DNA of 64,000 bases from Prochlorococcus marinus XMU1408 (GCF_003208055.1 NZ_QJUE01000005.1:1-64000); one strand, 5' to 3'; positions 33,839 to 44,970 are shown, counted from the stretch's first letter. Notes: generated by a model not told the origin, from the letters alone. Numbers and translations: made by a program.

Positions 33839-36799
33839 ATGAAAGAAATAAAAAAACCAACTTTATTATTAATAGATGGCCACTCATTAGCTTTTAGAAG
33901 TTTTTATGCTTTTAGCAAAGGGGGGGAAGGAGGCCTTACCACAAAAGATGGTTTTCCTACGAGTGTTACCTATGGTTTTCTAAAAAGCCTTCTAGATAAT
34001 TGCAAATCTCTCAAACCAAAAGGGATAACAATTGCTTTTGATACCGCTGAGCCAACATTTCGCCACAAAGAAGATCCAAACTACAAAGCGAATCGAGATG
34101 TCGCACCAGATATATTTTTTCAAGATTTAGACAAGCTTGAAGAGATTCTCAAAGAAAACCTTAATCTCTCAATCTGCAAAGCTCCAGGCTATGAGGCGGA
34201 TGATGTCTTAGGAACACTCGCCAACAATGCCGCTGAAAAAGGATGGAGTGTCAGAATTCTTTCTGGAGATAGAGACTTATTCCAATTAGTGGATGATGCA
34301 AGAGACATAGCAGTCTTGTACATGGGAGGTGGTCCCTACGCAAAAAGCGGAAATCCTAAACTTATTAAGGAAGAAGGCGTAAGGGAGAAACTTGGAGTCA
34401 ATCCAAACAAGGTTATTGACCTGAAAGCTTTAACTGGTGATAGCTCAGATAATATTCCAGGAGTAAAAGGAGTTGGTCCAAAAACGGCTATAAATCTTTT
34501 AAACGAAAACAATGATCTTGATGGAGTCTATAAATCACTCCAAGAGCTAGAGAAAGAAGGAGAAAAAGCTAAACGAGGCGCCATAAAAGGAGCCGTAAGA
34601 TTAAAGCTAAAAGCAGACAAAGATAATGCATATCTCTCAAGAAAACTTGCAGAAATATTAATTAAAATTCCTATAAGTCCAAAAATAGAACATAAATTAG
34701 AAGGTATTAACGAATCAAAACTAACTGAAAGCCTTGAAAAACTTGAGTTATATAGTTTATTAAAACAAGTTTCAACTTTTAAAGCTCTATTTTCTAAAGA
34801 AGGATTATCAGAGCAAGGCCATAATCACTCATTAAAAGAAAGTAAGATCGTTAATAATAAGAGTAAGAATATTGAACTAAATAGGCTTAATGAAACAAAA
34901 GAGATTCCTCTCATAGAGCCCAAGATTATAGACAATCTGGAAGAACTTAATAATTTTGTTGCACAAATAATGAAACATACTGATACGACAAAGCCAATAG
35001 CCATTGATACCGAAACAACCAATTTGAATCCTTTTAAAGCTGAACTTGTTGGCTTAGGATTTTGTTTTGGTGAATCATTAAAAGATATAGTTTATATACC
35101 AATAGGACATCAAAACAAAGAAGATAATTTAATAGAAATTAATCAAGTAAATCAATTAAAGATTGAAGACGTTATCTATGCACTTAAGGATTGGTTCTCT
35201 AGCAATGAAAATCCTAAAACCCTACAGAATGCTAAATACGACAGACTAATTTTGCTAAGACATGGAATTATATTAAATGGCGTCGTAATTGATACTTTGC
35301 TTGCAGATTATATATGTGATGCAACTCTTAAACATAGTTTAGATGAAATTGCTTATAGAGAATTTGGATTTAAGCCCAAAAGTTTTTCTGATGTTGTCAA
35401 AAAAGGTGAAGACTTCTCTTATGTGGACATTAAGTCTGCAAGCATGTACTGCGGGATGGACGTTTATTTAACAAGAAAATTAGCAATTATTTATATTAAT
35501 AGATTAAAAGAAACAAGTACAAAATTAATAAACTTACTCAAAGAAGTTGAACAACCACTTGAGCAGGTTTTAGCGGAAATTGAATCCACAGGCATCATTA
35601 TTGATACACCTTATTTAAAAGATTTATCTTTAGAATTAACAAAAACATTAAATACTATCGAGCAAGAAGTTTATAAGGTTGCAGGAAGTGAGTTTAACCT
35701 TTCATCACCTAAACAATTAGGTGAATTACTTTTTGAGAAACTTGATTTAGATAGGAAAAAATCAAGAAAAACAAAAACAGGATGGAGTACAGATGCAGGT
35801 GTATTGGAAAAGCTGGAATCAGACCATACGATAGTAAAAATGATCATTGAACATCGCACTATAAGCAAGTTACTTAATACTTATGTAGATGCTTTGCCTC
35901 AGCTTATTGAAAAAGAAACGGGAAGAGTACATACAGATTTCAATCAAGCCGTAACAGCTACTGGAAGATTAAGTAGTAGCAATCCAAATCTCCAAAACAT
36001 CCCTGTCAGAACTGAATTTAGTAGACGAATAAGAAAAGCTTTTCTTCCGCAAAAAGATTGGAAACTTTTAAGCGCAGACTATTCACAAATTGAACTTCGT
36101 ATACTTACACATCTTTCAGGTGAAGAAGTACTAAAAAATGCTTATTTAAAAAATGAAGATGTCCACTCTTTAACAGCAAAACTTTTATTTGAAAAAGATG
36201 CCATTGACGCCGATGAAAGAAGAATAGGAAAAACAATAAATTTTGGGGTTATTTATGGTATGGGGGCTCAAAGGTTTGCAAGATCAACGGGCGTTTCATT
36301 AATAGAAGCAAAATATTTTTTAAGTAAATTCAAAGAACGTTATCCAGCCGTTTTTAAATTTTTAGAATATCAAGAAAGACTTGCCCTAAGCCAAGGGTTT
36401 GTTGAAACATTGCTAGGGAGAAGACGATATTTTCATTTCAATAAAAATGGGCTTGGAAGACTTCTGGGAACTCCACCAAATGAAATTGATTTAACTACGG
36501 CCAGAAGAGCAGGTATGGAAGCACAACAATTAAGAGCCGCAGCAAACGCACCTATTCAAGGCACAAGTGCAGACATCATTAAGCTAGCAATGATTCAATT
36601 ACATTCAGCTTTAAGAAAGACTGGGTTGGCAGCGAAAATTCTACTTCAAGTGCATGATGAACTCGTGCTAGAAGTTGATCCTAAAGATTTGGAGGAAACA
36701 AAACTTCTTGTCCAAAACACTATGGAAAATGCTATAAAACTTAGTGTTCCTCTTATCGTTGAAACTGGCGTTGGAGTAAATTGGATGGAGGCAAAATAG
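33839..36799 (+). CDS. polA: DNA polymerase I
   Basis: 986 residues, full length for a polymerase with all three domains. The 5' nuclease domain is at 1-320 (LLLIDGHSLAFRSFYAF). The 3'-5' exonuclease motif is AIDTETTNLNPF near 385, with YCGMDVYLT later. Polymerase motifs: SADYSQIELRILTHLSG (A), RRIGKTINFGVIYGMG (B) and QVHDELVLEV (C). It removes RNA primers and fills gaps. Its start ATG at 33839 lies 26 bases after the adaptor stop. Confidence 0.97.
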   Translation: MKEIKKPTLLLIDGHSLAFRSFYAFSKGGEGGLTTKDGFPTSVTYGFLKSLLDNCKSLKPKGITIAFDTAEPTFRHKEDPNYKANRDVAPDIFFQDLDKLEEILKENLNLSICKAPGYEADDVLGTLANNAAEKGWSVRILSGDRDLFQLVDDARDIAVLYMGGGPYAKSGNPKLIKEEGVREKLGVNPNKVIDLKALTGDSSDNIPGVKGVGPKTAINLLNENNDLDGVYKSLQELEKEGEKAKRGAIKGAVRLKLKADKDNAYLSRKLAEILIKIPISPKIEHKLEGINESKLTESLEKLELYSLLKQVSTFKALFSKEGLSEQGHNHSLKESKIVNNKSKNIELNRLNETKEIPLIEPKIIDNLEELNNFVAQIMKHTDTTKPIAIDTETTNLNPFKAELVGLGFCFGESLKDIVYIPIGHQNKEDNLIEINQVNQLKIEDVIYALKDWFSSNENPKTLQNAKYDRLILLRHGIILNGVVIDTLLADYICDATLKHSLDEIAYREFGFKPKSFSDVVKKGEDFSYVDIKSASMYCGMDVYLTRKLAIIYINRLKETSTKLINLLKEVEQPLEQVLAEIESTGIIIDTPYLKDLSLELTKTLNTIEQEVYKVAGSEFNLSSPKQLGELLFEKLDLDRKKSRKTKTGWSTDAGVLEKLESDHTIVKMIIEHRTISKLLNTYVDALPQLIEKETGRVHTDFNQAVTATGRLSSSNPNLQNIPVRTEFSRRIRKAFLPQKDWKLLSADYSQIELRILTHLSGEEVLKNAYLKNEDVHSLTAKLLFEKDAIDADERRIGKTINFGVIYGMGAQRFARSTGVSLIEAKYFLSKFKERYPAVFKFLEYQERLALSQGFVETLLGRRRYFHFNKNGLGRLLGTPPNEIDLTTARRAGMEAQQLRAAANAPIQGTSADIIKLAMIQLHSALRKTGLAAKILLQVHDELVLEVDPKDLEETKLLVQNTMENAIKLSVPLIVETGVGVNWMEAK

Positions 36800-36842
36800 T
36801 TGCTGATAAATTCAATAATTTCTCACATTTTTATCTAAGAAA

Positions 36843-38345
36843 TTGTCCCTAAAATTCACAAACACCTTATCCAAAAAGAAAGAGGATTTTATTTCTATAA
36901 ATCCTAATCAAGTTAAAATATATTGTTGTGGTGTAACTGTTTATGATCTTTGTCATCTTGGTCATGCAAGAAGTTATCTTAATTGGGATGTATTAAGACG
37001 GTTTTTAATTTGGAAAGGATTTGAAGTTAAATTTGTACAAAACTTCACTGATATTGATGACAAAATTATTAATCGGGCAAATAAAGAAGGATGTTCTACT
37101 GATGAATTAAGTGAAAGAAATATTGATGAATTTCACAAAGATATGGATACTCTTTGCATTCTTAGACCAAGTAGTATGCCAAGAGCAACAAAATGCCTCC
37201 ATCAAATTATTAATTTCATACAAGAATTAGAACAAAAAAAAGTAGCTTACTCATCAAATGGTGATGTTTATTTTTCAGTAGATAAACATAAAAATTATGG
37301 GAAACTTAGTGGAAGAGAAGTTGAGAATCAAATAGATAATGCAGCAGGGAGATTAAAAACAAATCAAAAAGAAAGTAAAAAGAACTCGCTTGATTTTGCT
37401 CTCTGGAAAAAGTCCAAATCAGGTGAGGTTAGCTACTCTTCGCCTTGGGGCAATGGCAGACCAGGTTGGCATATTGAGTGTTCAGCAATGGTTAAACAAG
37501 AATTAGGAGAAAGTATTGATATTCACCTTGGTGGATCAGACTTGATATTTCCTCATCATGAGAATGAAATAGCTCAATCTGAAACCTGTAATGGGAAAGA
37601 GTTAGCAAAATACTGGCTTCACAATGGAATGGTTAATGTGAGGGGTGAAAAAATGAGTAAATCGCTAGGGAATTTTACAACCATTAGGTCTTTATTAGAT
37701 GAAGGTATTTCACCTATGACTTTGAGATTTTTTGTCTTACAAACTAATTACCGGAAGCCCCTAGATTTTACTGAAGAAGCGCTAAAAGCTTCTTCAAAAG
37801 GCTGGGAAAGATTAAATAATTGCCTGTCTTTTGGTTATATTTATAAAATTAAAGATCAAGCTAAAAACGAAATCAACCTAGGTAAACCGATAAAAAGATC
37901 TGCCAACAGTAAACTTGATAAATACTCATGTAAATTATTATCAGACTTTGAAAACTATATGGATGACGATCTAAATACATCTGGAGCTTTATCTATACTT
38001 TTTGAATTGTCTCAACCTATTAAAAAGTGCCTAATTTTATTAAGAGGGAAAGATATCAATGAAGTTGACGAAGATATTTTAAATCAAGTTTTTAATAAAT
38101 GGGAACTACTCACTGAGTTAGCAGGAGTTCTGGGCTTAAAAGTAAATTTAAATCAAGAAAAACCAAAAAACAATACTGAACCTGACACTAATAAAATTGA
38201 AGAGCTTATCAAGAATAGATCTATAGCAAAAGCTAATAAAGACTTTTTACTCGCTGATAAAATAAGAGCTGATTTAAAAAATATTGGAATTGATTTAATT
38301 GATAAACCTAAAGGGGTTACAGAATGGAAACAACATTCAGATTAA
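36843..38345 (+). CDS. cysS: Cysteinyl-tRNA synthetase
   Basis: 500 residues, from a TTG start 43 bases after polA. It carries CCGVTVYDLCHLGHARS (the HIGH-type motif HLGH and a zinc Cys), ECSAMVKQELG (zinc Cys) and GEKMSKSLGNF (KMSKS). It charges tRNA-Cys with cysteine. Its end overlaps the converging SNF transporter by 4 bases. Confidence 0.97.
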   Translation: MSLKFTNTLSKKKEDFISINPNQVKIYCCGVTVYDLCHLGHARSYLNWDVLRRFLIWKGFEVKFVQNFTDIDDKIINRANKEGCSTDELSERNIDEFHKDMDTLCILRPSSMPRATKCLHQIINFIQELEQKKVAYSSNGDVYFSVDKHKNYGKLSGREVENQIDNAAGRLKTNQKESKKNSLDFALWKKSKSGEVSYSSPWGNGRPGWHIECSAMVKQELGESIDIHLGGSDLIFPHHENEIAQSETCNGKELAKYWLHNGMVNVRGEKMSKSLGNFTTIRSLLDEGISPMTLRFFVLQTNYRKPLDFTEEALKASSKGWERLNNCLSFGYIYKIKDQAKNEINLGKPIKRSANSKLDKYSCKLLSDFENYMDDDLNTSGALSILFELSQPIKKCLILLRGKDINEVDEDILNQVFNKWELLTELAGVLGLKVNLNQEKPKNNTEPDTNKIEELIKNRSIAKANKDFLLADKIRADLKNIGIDLIDKPKGVTEWKQHSD

Positions 38346-39667
38346 GCAAATGTTTCTAATGTAGATAAGACTGTTAAATAAAGTCCGATAGCAATAACTG
38401 GTGGAGACACCCAGCGCAGCATAAACTTTAGATACCTTCTAACTCTTAAATTAGCATTAGAATTTGCAAGATCCTCATCATAACGATTTGGAACAATCCA
38501 ACCCAAAAGAATTGAAATCAGAAGACCACCTAATATCAAGAGTGTATTACAGATAGCATCGGACTTGCCTAAAAAGTCTGTAGAAATAGCAGACGGTATT
38601 CCAATCAAGAAGATCAATAATGTTGAAGTCCAAACGGCCTTCTTCCTACTCCAATTCAGCCTGTCCATTAAAGAAGATACTGGTACCTCCATTAATGAAA
38701 TAGACGAAGTAATAGCAGCTATAAAAGCCAATCCGAAGAAAACAGCAGCAATCAACCTCCCAAACACTCCAAGATTTGCAAATCCAGTTGGAAGAGCAAT
38801 AAATAAAGTCCCAACAGTTGATTCACTGATAACATCTTTCAAACCAAAACTCATAACGACTGGGAATGTAATCAGCCCGGCAAGTAAACCAACAGCAGTA
38901 TCCAAAGTTGCAACTCTCAAAGCTTCTTTAGGAAGATGATTTTTACGGTTTAGATATGAAGAATAGGCAACCATAATTCCAATACCCAAACTTAAAGAAA
39001 AGAAAGCTTGTTTAAATGCATTACTTATTGTGTTTTTATCAAAAAGTTGAGAAGAATCCCATTTAAGTAAAAATGATGTATATCCTTCCCATGCCCCAGA
39101 TAAAGTTGCAGCCCAAATAGCTAATAACAAAAGGAGTCCAAATAAAAATGGCATTGCCCATTTTGTTAGTTTTTCAATACCTCCACGAACGCCTGCAACA
39201 ACAACAAAAGCAGTTAACAATAAGCTGATTATTTGACCTATAAATACACTATTACCACTACTAATTTTACCAAAAAATTCCCCCGCCTCAGTCATATCTG
39301 AGGGTAGGCCTATAAATAAGGAATGGAAGAAAGTATCAATTGTCCATCCCATTATCACTGCGTAATAAGAAAGAATTCCACAAGAAGCTATTGCAAATAA
39401 CCAACCTAGAGGCTTCCAATTCTCTCCAGCAGCTTTGATTGGAGCAAGAAAAGGACTACTTGCAGTGCTTCTCCCCAAGACCATCTCTGCAACCAAGACA
39501 GGCAGGCAAACAACTAAAACAACCAATACATAAAGGATAAGAAAAGCAAGTCCCCCGCCTTGAGATGACCTATAAGCAAAGCCCCAAAGATTTCCAAGAC
39601 CTACAGCACTACCAGCTGCGGCGAGCGCGAATCCCAGCCCTGATCTCCATTGTTCCCTTTCTTGCAT
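38342..39667 (-). CDS. Neurotransmitter:sodium symporter family transporter
   Basis: 441 residues with about eleven to twelve hydrophobic helices. The N-terminus has REQWRSGLGFALAAAGSAVG and LGNLWGFAY, the sodium and substrate site of the NSS/SNF (LeuT-like) family. Bacterial members usually carry amino acids in symport with sodium. The substrate cannot be read from sequence. Starts 92 bases from the divergent dxr gene. Confidence 0.9.
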   Translation of the reverse strand: MQEREQWRSGLGFALAAAGSAVGLGNLWGFAYRSSQGGGLAFLILYVLVVLVVCLPVLVAEMVLGRSTASSPFLAPIKAAGENWKPLGWLFAIASCGILSYYAVIMGWTIDTFFHSLFIGLPSDMTEAGEFFGKISSGNSVFIGQIISLLLTAFVVVAGVRGGIEKLTKWAMPFLFGLLLLLAIWAATLSGAWEGYTSFLLKWDSSQLFDKNTISNAFKQAFFSLSLGIGIMVAYSSYLNRKNHLPKEALRVATLDTAVGLLAGLITFPVVMSFGLKDVISESTVGTLFIALPTGFANLGVFGRLIAAVFFGLAFIAAITSSISLMEVPVSSLMDRLNWSRKKAVWTSTLLIFLIGIPSAISTDFLGKSDAICNTLLILGGLLISILLGWIVPNRYDEDLANSNANLRVRRYLKFMLRWVSPPVIAIGLYLTVLSTLETFA

Positions 39668-39759
39668 AATAAATCTCTATTAAAATCCAGAAGAAACTGG
39701 TAAATATATAACTGGGTTATACCTTTAAATGGGAGACTGGTCATACTTGACTTCACAAT

Positions 39760-40998
39760 GTGAAAGCCATAAGCGTTTTAGGCTCAACAGGATCTATTGG
39801 AACTCAAACCCTTCAAATTGCAGAAGAGTTTCCTGATCAATTCAAAATTGTTGCACTAACAGCAGGAAAGAATCTTGATTTAGTAATCAAACAAATTGAA
39901 ACTCATCAACCTGAAGTCGTTTCTCTAGCCGATGAGTCTCTTTTGCCAGAACTGTCTAGGCGAATAAATATTCTCAATGAAGAGTCAAAAATATTCAAGA
40001 AGCCCTTATTGATGGCGGGAGCTGAAGGACTTAATACTGCAGCAGCTTGGGGAAGTGCAGATCTTGTTGTAACTGGAATAGTTGGCTGTGCTGGCCTACT
40101 ACCAACACTTGCGGCCATTGAAGCGGGGAAGGATCTAGCTCTAGCAAATAAAGAAACTTTGATTGCAGCAGGACCAGTTGTCATTCCTGCTTTAAAAAAA
40201 AGTGGAAGTAGGCTCTTGCCTGCGGATTCTGAACACTCAGCGATATTTCAATGCCTCCAAGGAACGCCATGGGCTGAAAATGCAAGACTCTCAACTGGAG
40301 TGCCTACTCCAGGATTTAAATCCATACAATTAACTGCATCAGGAGGAGCATTTAGAGATTGGAAAGCAGAAGATTTAGTGAAAGCAACTGTCGCTGATGC
40401 GACTAGCCATCCTAATTGGAGCATGGGAAAGAAAATAACTGTAGATTCTGCAACCCTTATGAATAAGGGACTCGAAGTCATTGAAGCTCATTATCTTTTT
40501 GGTCTTTCATATGACCAAATCGAAATCATTATCCATCCACAAAGCATCATTCACTCGATGGTTGAATTGGATGATTCATCAGTTTTAGCTCAATTGGGAT
40601 GGCCAGACATGAAGCTCCCTATTTTGTATTGTTTAAGTTGGCCTGGTCGGCTTAAAACACCATGGCCAAGATTAAAGCTTACTGAAATAGGCAATTTAAC
40701 TTTTAAAGAACCAGATACTAAAAAATATCCATGTATGGAACTTGCTTACAGCGCAGGAAAATTAGGGGGAACAATGCCAGCAGTGCTTAATGCCGCTAAT
40801 GAAAAAGCAGTAGAACTATTTCTAGAAGAAAGGTTTAAATTTATCGATATTCCAAAAGTAATAGAGGCGATTTGCGACAAACATAAATGCGACCTCAATC
40901 TAAATCCAAGCCTCAGTGAAATTCTTGAAATTGACAGCTGGGCCAGAGAAGAAGTCTTAGATTATTCAGAAAAAAATATTACAAAAATACAGTTTTAG
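39760..40998 (+). CDS. dxr: 1-deoxy-D-xylulose-5-phosphate reductoisomerase
   Basis: 412 residues, from a GTG start. It has the NADPH-binding [18 protein letters not shown] at the N-terminus, then [12 protein letters not shown], the active-site region [12 protein letters not shown] and [17 protein letters not shown]. It makes 2-C-methyl-D-erythritol 4-phosphate in the MEP isoprenoid pathway, needed for chlorophyll and carotenoid side chains. It ends 1 base from the converging hydrolase gene. Confidence 0.97.
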   Translation: MKAISVLGSTGSIGTQTLQIAEEFPDQFKIVALTAGKNLDLVIKQIETHQPEVVSLADESLLPELSRRINILNEESKIFKKPLLMAGAEGLNTAAAWGSADLVVTGIVGCAGLLPTLAAIEAGKDLALANKETLIAAGPVVIPALKKSGSRLLPADSEHSAIFQCLQGTPWAENARLSTGVPTPGFKSIQLTASGGAFRDWKAEDLVKATVADATSHPNWSMGKKITVDSATLMNKGLEVIEAHYLFGLSYDQIEIIIHPQSIIHSMVELDDSSVLAQLGWPDMKLPILYCLSWPGRLKTPWPRLKLTEIGNLTFKEPDTKKYPCMELAYSAGKLGGTMPAVLNAANEKAVELFLEERFKFIDIPKVIEAICDKHKCDLNLNPSLSEILEIDSWAREEVLDYSEKNITKIQF

Positions 40999-40999
40999 A

Positions 41000-42106
41000 T
41001 TAGATAGTCTTCAAAGATAACAACCATTTAGAAACAACTTGATCCCCCCAACAACCCTTAACCCCATGAAATCCATTGTGTCCTCCTTTCTCAGTAAAAA
41101 TAAATTGATTAGCCATTTGATTATTAGAAAATTTCATTTTTTCCATTAGTTTTTCAGCAGCTAAAAAAGGGACCCAAGGATCATCTTTGGATTGAATAAA
41201 TAATGTTTTAGGAAGAGATTTTTTATTTTCTATAAGAGAAAAGAAAGGAGATGCTTTTGCATAATATTCTCCAACATCTTTATATCCCCACCTTGGAGCA
41301 GTTATAAAATTATCAAAAGATCTAATATCATTTATTTTTCTTTCTTTATCCTTTCTATTTATTAACAATGCATTCTTTTCTCTTTCTTCTACCCCAAAAG
41401 GATCTTCTAAAGTTTGCCTAATTAAACGATTTAACAACCATTTTTGATAAATAAAATTTCTTGGTCTTTCAATAGAAGAACTACATTCATTCAAATCCAA
41501 AGGACTACTTATACATACCAATCCATCTAATAAAGACTCATCACACATGCAAGCATTTAAAAGAATAGTTCCACCCAAAGAGATCCCAGCTCCAAAGACA
41601 GGAATATTTTTTGAAGATTGATAGTCTTCAGTTAATTGATATGAAATCTCTCTGGCACGCCTTAATACAGGAATCAAATCACTATTACATTCAGCAGCAT
41701 AGGTACCATCAACAAAATCCCTACAAGGATCTGAGCCTCTCAGATTAAGCTTCAAAACAGCGAAATTTGATTGCACCAAAGCACTTGCCATTCTGGTCAG
41801 ACCTCTTCTACGAGTAGAACCACCAAGGCCATGAAGAAGTAGAACTAAACCATTAATGCTCGATACACTTGATGGCTTATCCAAGTAGGCAACCAAGAAA
41901 CCTCCTCCTGCCTTTCTAGTTTTGAGAGGTGGGACCTTTATACGAATTTCAGATGAATAGGCATCAGGCAATTCATCTGAGGCAAAGGTATCTCTTAGTG
42001 TCTGTAGGTCAGGACCAATCCATGGAAGACGCTCTTTAAAAGGGCTTATTCCTAAATCTGAAAGTAAATCTTCTTTTTTTAAATTACCCTTTACTCCCAA
42101 CTCCAA
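41000..42106 (-). CDS. YheT-like alpha/beta hydrolase
   Basis: 368 residues. Features of COG0429/YheT hydrolases: LVLLLHGLGGSTRRRG, nucleophile elbow GISLGGT, SKDDPWVP with the acid, and GGHNGFHG with His. The length and arrangement fit the family. The substrate is unknown. It overlaps the end of pntB by 23 bases, suggesting one transcript with pntA/pntB. Confidence 0.85.
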   Translation of the reverse strand: MELGVKGNLKKEDLLSDLGISPFKERLPWIGPDLQTLRDTFASDELPDAYSSEIRIKVPPLKTRKAGGGFLVAYLDKPSSVSSINGLVLLLHGLGGSTRRRGLTRMASALVQSNFAVLKLNLRGSDPCRDFVDGTYAAECNSDLIPVLRRAREISYQLTEDYQSSKNIPVFGAGISLGGTILLNACMCDESLLDGLVCISSPLDLNECSSSIERPRNFIYQKWLLNRLIRQTLEDPFGVEEREKNALLINRKDKERKINDIRSFDNFITAPRWGYKDVGEYYAKASPFFSLIENKKSLPKTLFIQSKDDPWVPFLAAEKLMEKMKFSNNQMANQFIFTEKGGHNGFHGVKGCWGDQVVSKWLLSLKTI

Positions 42107-43523
42107 GCTCCTTTAATTCCAGTAAAAGATCTCCAAGAACCTTTTTTGCATCTCCAAAGACCATGGAGGTATTTTGCAAATCAAAAAGGTCATTTTTTAT
42201 TCCTGAATATCCAGCACTCATTCCTCTCTTAACAACAAATACAGTTCTAGCTTCTTGAACATCTAAAACTGGCATCCCATACAAAGGTGAAGTCTGATCA
42301 TTCTTGGCCTGTGGGTTAACCACATCATTCGCTCCTAAAACTAATACAACATCGGTCGCGGGAAATTCAGGATTGATTACATCCATTTCTTTTAATTGCT
42401 CATAAGGAACGTCTGCTTCGGCTAAAAGAACGTTCATATGGCCAGGCATTCTTCCTGCAACAGGATGAATAGCATATGTGACTTCAATGTCGGCGTTTTC
42501 TAAAACTCTTGTGACCTCTCTTAGTGTGTGCTGAGCCTGGGCTACAGCAAGACCATAACCAGGAACAATTACGACTCTCTCTGCCGCCTCAAGAGTAAGT
42601 GCACATTCTTCTGGGCTACAACTAGTTATATTTGTATATTCTCCCCCTCCACTTCCTGAAGAAACAGAACTAGCTCCAAGTGCACCCCCAAATAATACAG
42701 AAACTAAAGATCTGTTCATGCCATCGCACATCACTTGAGTAAGTATTAATCCAGCAGCTCCAACCATTGCACCCGCGACAATCAAAAGTTGACTACCAAC
42801 AACAAATCCTGCCGCTGCTGCTGCAACTCCTGAGTAGCTATTTAGCAAGGATATAACAACAGGCATGTCGGCCCCTCCAATAGGAAGAGTCACTCCAATA
42901 CCCAGCAAAGATGAAGCAATTACGATAAGAAAAAGACCATTTTGTCCATCGATTGAAAGATAGATTCCACCTATCAAAGCAATAACAGCACAAAGAATAT
43001 TGAAGAAATGCCTAGCTTTGCTTTGGGTCCAAGAAGGTGTAGACAGCCAACCTTGAAGCTTGGCCATTGCAATAATTGATCCAGAGAATGTAATTGCTCC
43101 AACAAAGAGTGAAACGACTATTGAGAAATTTCTAATAAGTTCACCTACTACACCATCTGAGCCATCTGTAGATGGGAACAAAGCCACACCAAGTGCCACC
43201 AATAGCGATGACATCCCTCCACAACCGTTAAACAAAGCTACTATCTCAGGCATCGCAGTCATTGGAACCCTTTTAGCAGTTATGGCACCTAAAAGGCCTC
43301 CGATTAAAGTTCCACAAACTATCCAAATCCAAGAGTTAATAGAAATGCCTATGGTTCCTTGAGAGTTAAGCAATACTCCAAAAGCAGCCAATATCATTGC
43401 AATGGCGGCAAGCCTATTCGCCTCTCTTGCTGATCTAACTTTTGAAAGGCCTTTGATACCTAAAGCAAGCAATAAAACTGCCAGGAGATCAATAGCAAAT
43501 TTAACGGGAGCAATAAAAGTCAT
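42084..43523 (-). CDS. pntB: NAD(P) transhydrogenase subunit beta
   Basis: 479 residues with an N-terminal membrane domain of eight or nine helices (FAIDLLAVLLLALGIKGLSK) and a C-terminal NADP-binding domain (VIVPGYGLAVAQAQHTLREV, GRMPGHMNVLLAEADVPYEQ, VLVLGANDVVNPQA). With PntA it couples proton flow to hydride transfer from NADH to NADP. It starts 12 bases after the small alpha subunit. Confidence 0.96.
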   Translation of the reverse strand: MTFIAPVKFAIDLLAVLLLALGIKGLSKVRSAREANRLAAIAMILAAFGVLLNSQGTIGISINSWIWIVCGTLIGGLLGAITAKRVPMTAMPEIVALFNGCGGMSSLLVALGVALFPSTDGSDGVVGELIRNFSIVVSLFVGAITFSGSIIAMAKLQGWLSTPSWTQSKARHFFNILCAVIALIGGIYLSIDGQNGLFLIVIASSLLGIGVTLPIGGADMPVVISLLNSYSGVAAAAAGFVVGSQLLIVAGAMVGAAGLILTQVMCDGMNRSLVSVLFGGALGASSVSSGSGGGEYTNITSCSPEECALTLEAAERVVIVPGYGLAVAQAQHTLREVTRVLENADIEVTYAIHPVAGRMPGHMNVLLAEADVPYEQLKEMDVINPEFPATDVVLVLGANDVVNPQAKNDQTSPLYGMPVLDVQEARTVFVVKRGMSAGYSGIKNDLFDLQNTSMVFGDAKKVLGDLLLELKELGVGSKG

Positions 43524-43534
43524 AAGAGATAATC

Positions 43535-43828
43535 CTATTTACGAGTTTTTTTACGACTAAACATTGCAAGCATCCTGTCTGTAACAAGGAAGCCACCAAT
43601 CACATTAAACAAAGCAAATCCAAGAGATATTGATCCAATTATTAGTAAAGGTAAATTGTCTCCGGATTTTATTATTAAAGTTAAAGCTGCAAGCATCGTG
43701 ATGCCTGAAATTGCATTAGCCCCACTCATTAGTGGAGTGTGCAAAGTTGGAGGGACTTTTCCTATAAGCTCTAATCCCAAAAGGCTTCCGAGGAGAAGCA
43801 CCCAAAGAGCTTCACTAAAAAAACTCAT
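43535..43828 (-). CDS. pntAb: NAD(P) transhydrogenase subunit alpha, membrane part
   Basis: 97 residues with three to four membrane helices (ALWVLLLGSLLGLELIGKVP, SGITMLAALTLIIKSG). It is the split C-terminal part of PntA, called PntA-2 in cyanobacteria. Its start overlaps the preceding stop by four bases (ATGA). RKKTRK ends the protein. Confidence 0.93.
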   Translation of the reverse strand: MSFFSEALWVLLLGSLLGLELIGKVPPTLHTPLMSGANAISGITMLAALTLIIKSGDNLPLLIIGSISLGFALFNVIGGFLVTDRMLAMFSRKKTRK

Positions 43829-44970
43829 GACCTAATTCCTCCATTCTCAATAATCTCTGATTTGAGTATTACTCCATCCTTACTAATCAAAGAACCAGCA
43901 ATAAGCTCATCATCGTTATCAATTAAAAACTTACCCTCTTTAAACATTGGCTGAAGAAGAGACAATAAATTTCTCGAATATAAAGAACTTGCATGATTAG
44001 GTATTGAGCAAGGGAGATTAGAAGCACCCACAATCTTAACCCCTTTTCTAACAATAGTTTCTCCTGGTTTTGAACATGCACAATTACCACCACTAAGTAC
44101 AGCAAGATCAACTACTACCGAACCAGGACGCATATCATCCAACATATTTTCATCAATAAGTTTGGGGGCTTTTTTACCAGGCACCTGAGCTGTACAAATT
44201 GCCACGTCAGCTTCAGATAATTGAATTGCCAATTCTTTTCTTTGAGCACTAAGAAATTCATCAGAAACTTGTTTTGCATATCCGCCTGACTCTGATGGAG
44301 TTTCATCAATCATTGGAAGCTCAATAAATCTTGCTCCCAATGATTCAACTTGCTCCTTTACTGCCTCTCGAATATCACTCACATAAACCACAGCACCTAG
44401 TCTTTTTGCAGTTGCAATAGCTTGAAGTCCTGCCACCCCAGCACCTAAAACAACAACTTTTGAAGGCTGAATAGTACCAGCAGCAGTCATTAACATTGGG
44501 AAATATCGATCAAGAGCACTAGCAGCTAAAAGTACAGATTTATATCCAGCTATATTTGCTTGCGAAGATAATGCATCTGATGATTGAGCTCTGCTAATTC
44601 TCGGAAGCAACTCCAAAGATATTGCAGAAATTTTTTTGGATTTTAATGTTTCGGCTAATTTTTTATTCCCATAAGGGTCCAATAAGCCCACAAGGAAAGA
44701 GCCAGATTTTAGATGTGAAAGGAATTTTTCTTCAGGAGGTTGAACGCAGAGAACAATATCAACTAATTTTTTTACCTCATTATTTTCCTTTTCAACCAAT
44801 TCAGCGCCAGCCTCTAGATACGAATTATCTAAAAACCCTGCAGCCTCTCCTGCACCTTTTTCAAAAAATACTTTACAACCTAAGTCCAAAAACTTTTTAA
44901 CGGTCTCTGGAGTAGCTGAAACGCGTGTTTCTCCTAAAGCTGATTCGAAGGGAATTAAGAAACTAAGCAA
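43825..44970 (-). CDS. pntAa: NAD(P) transhydrogenase subunit alpha, NAD-binding part
   Basis: 381 residues. The pattern is of PntA/alanine dehydrogenase: GETRVSATPETVKKFLDLGC, PSKVVVLGAGVAGLQAIATA (Rossmann motif), ADVAICTAQVPGKKAPKL and GSVVVDLAVLSGGNCACS. It binds NAD(H) on the cytoplasmic side and works with PntAb and PntB, encoded directly downstream. Confidence 0.95.
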   Translation of the reverse strand: MLSFLIPFESALGETRVSATPETVKKFLDLGCKVFFEKGAGEAAGFLDNSYLEAGAELVEKENNEVKKLVDIVLCVQPPEEKFLSHLKSGSFLVGLLDPYGNKKLAETLKSKKISAISLELLPRISRAQSSDALSSQANIAGYKSVLLAASALDRYFPMLMTAAGTIQPSKVVVLGAGVAGLQAIATAKRLGAVVYVSDIREAVKEQVESLGARFIELPMIDETPSESGGYAKQVSDEFLSAQRKELAIQLSEADVAICTAQVPGKKAPKLIDENMLDDMRPGSVVVDLAVLSGGNCACSKPGETIVRKGVKIVGASNLPCSIPNHASSLYSRNLLSLLQPMFKEGKFLIDNDDELIAGSLISKDGVILKSEIIENGGIRS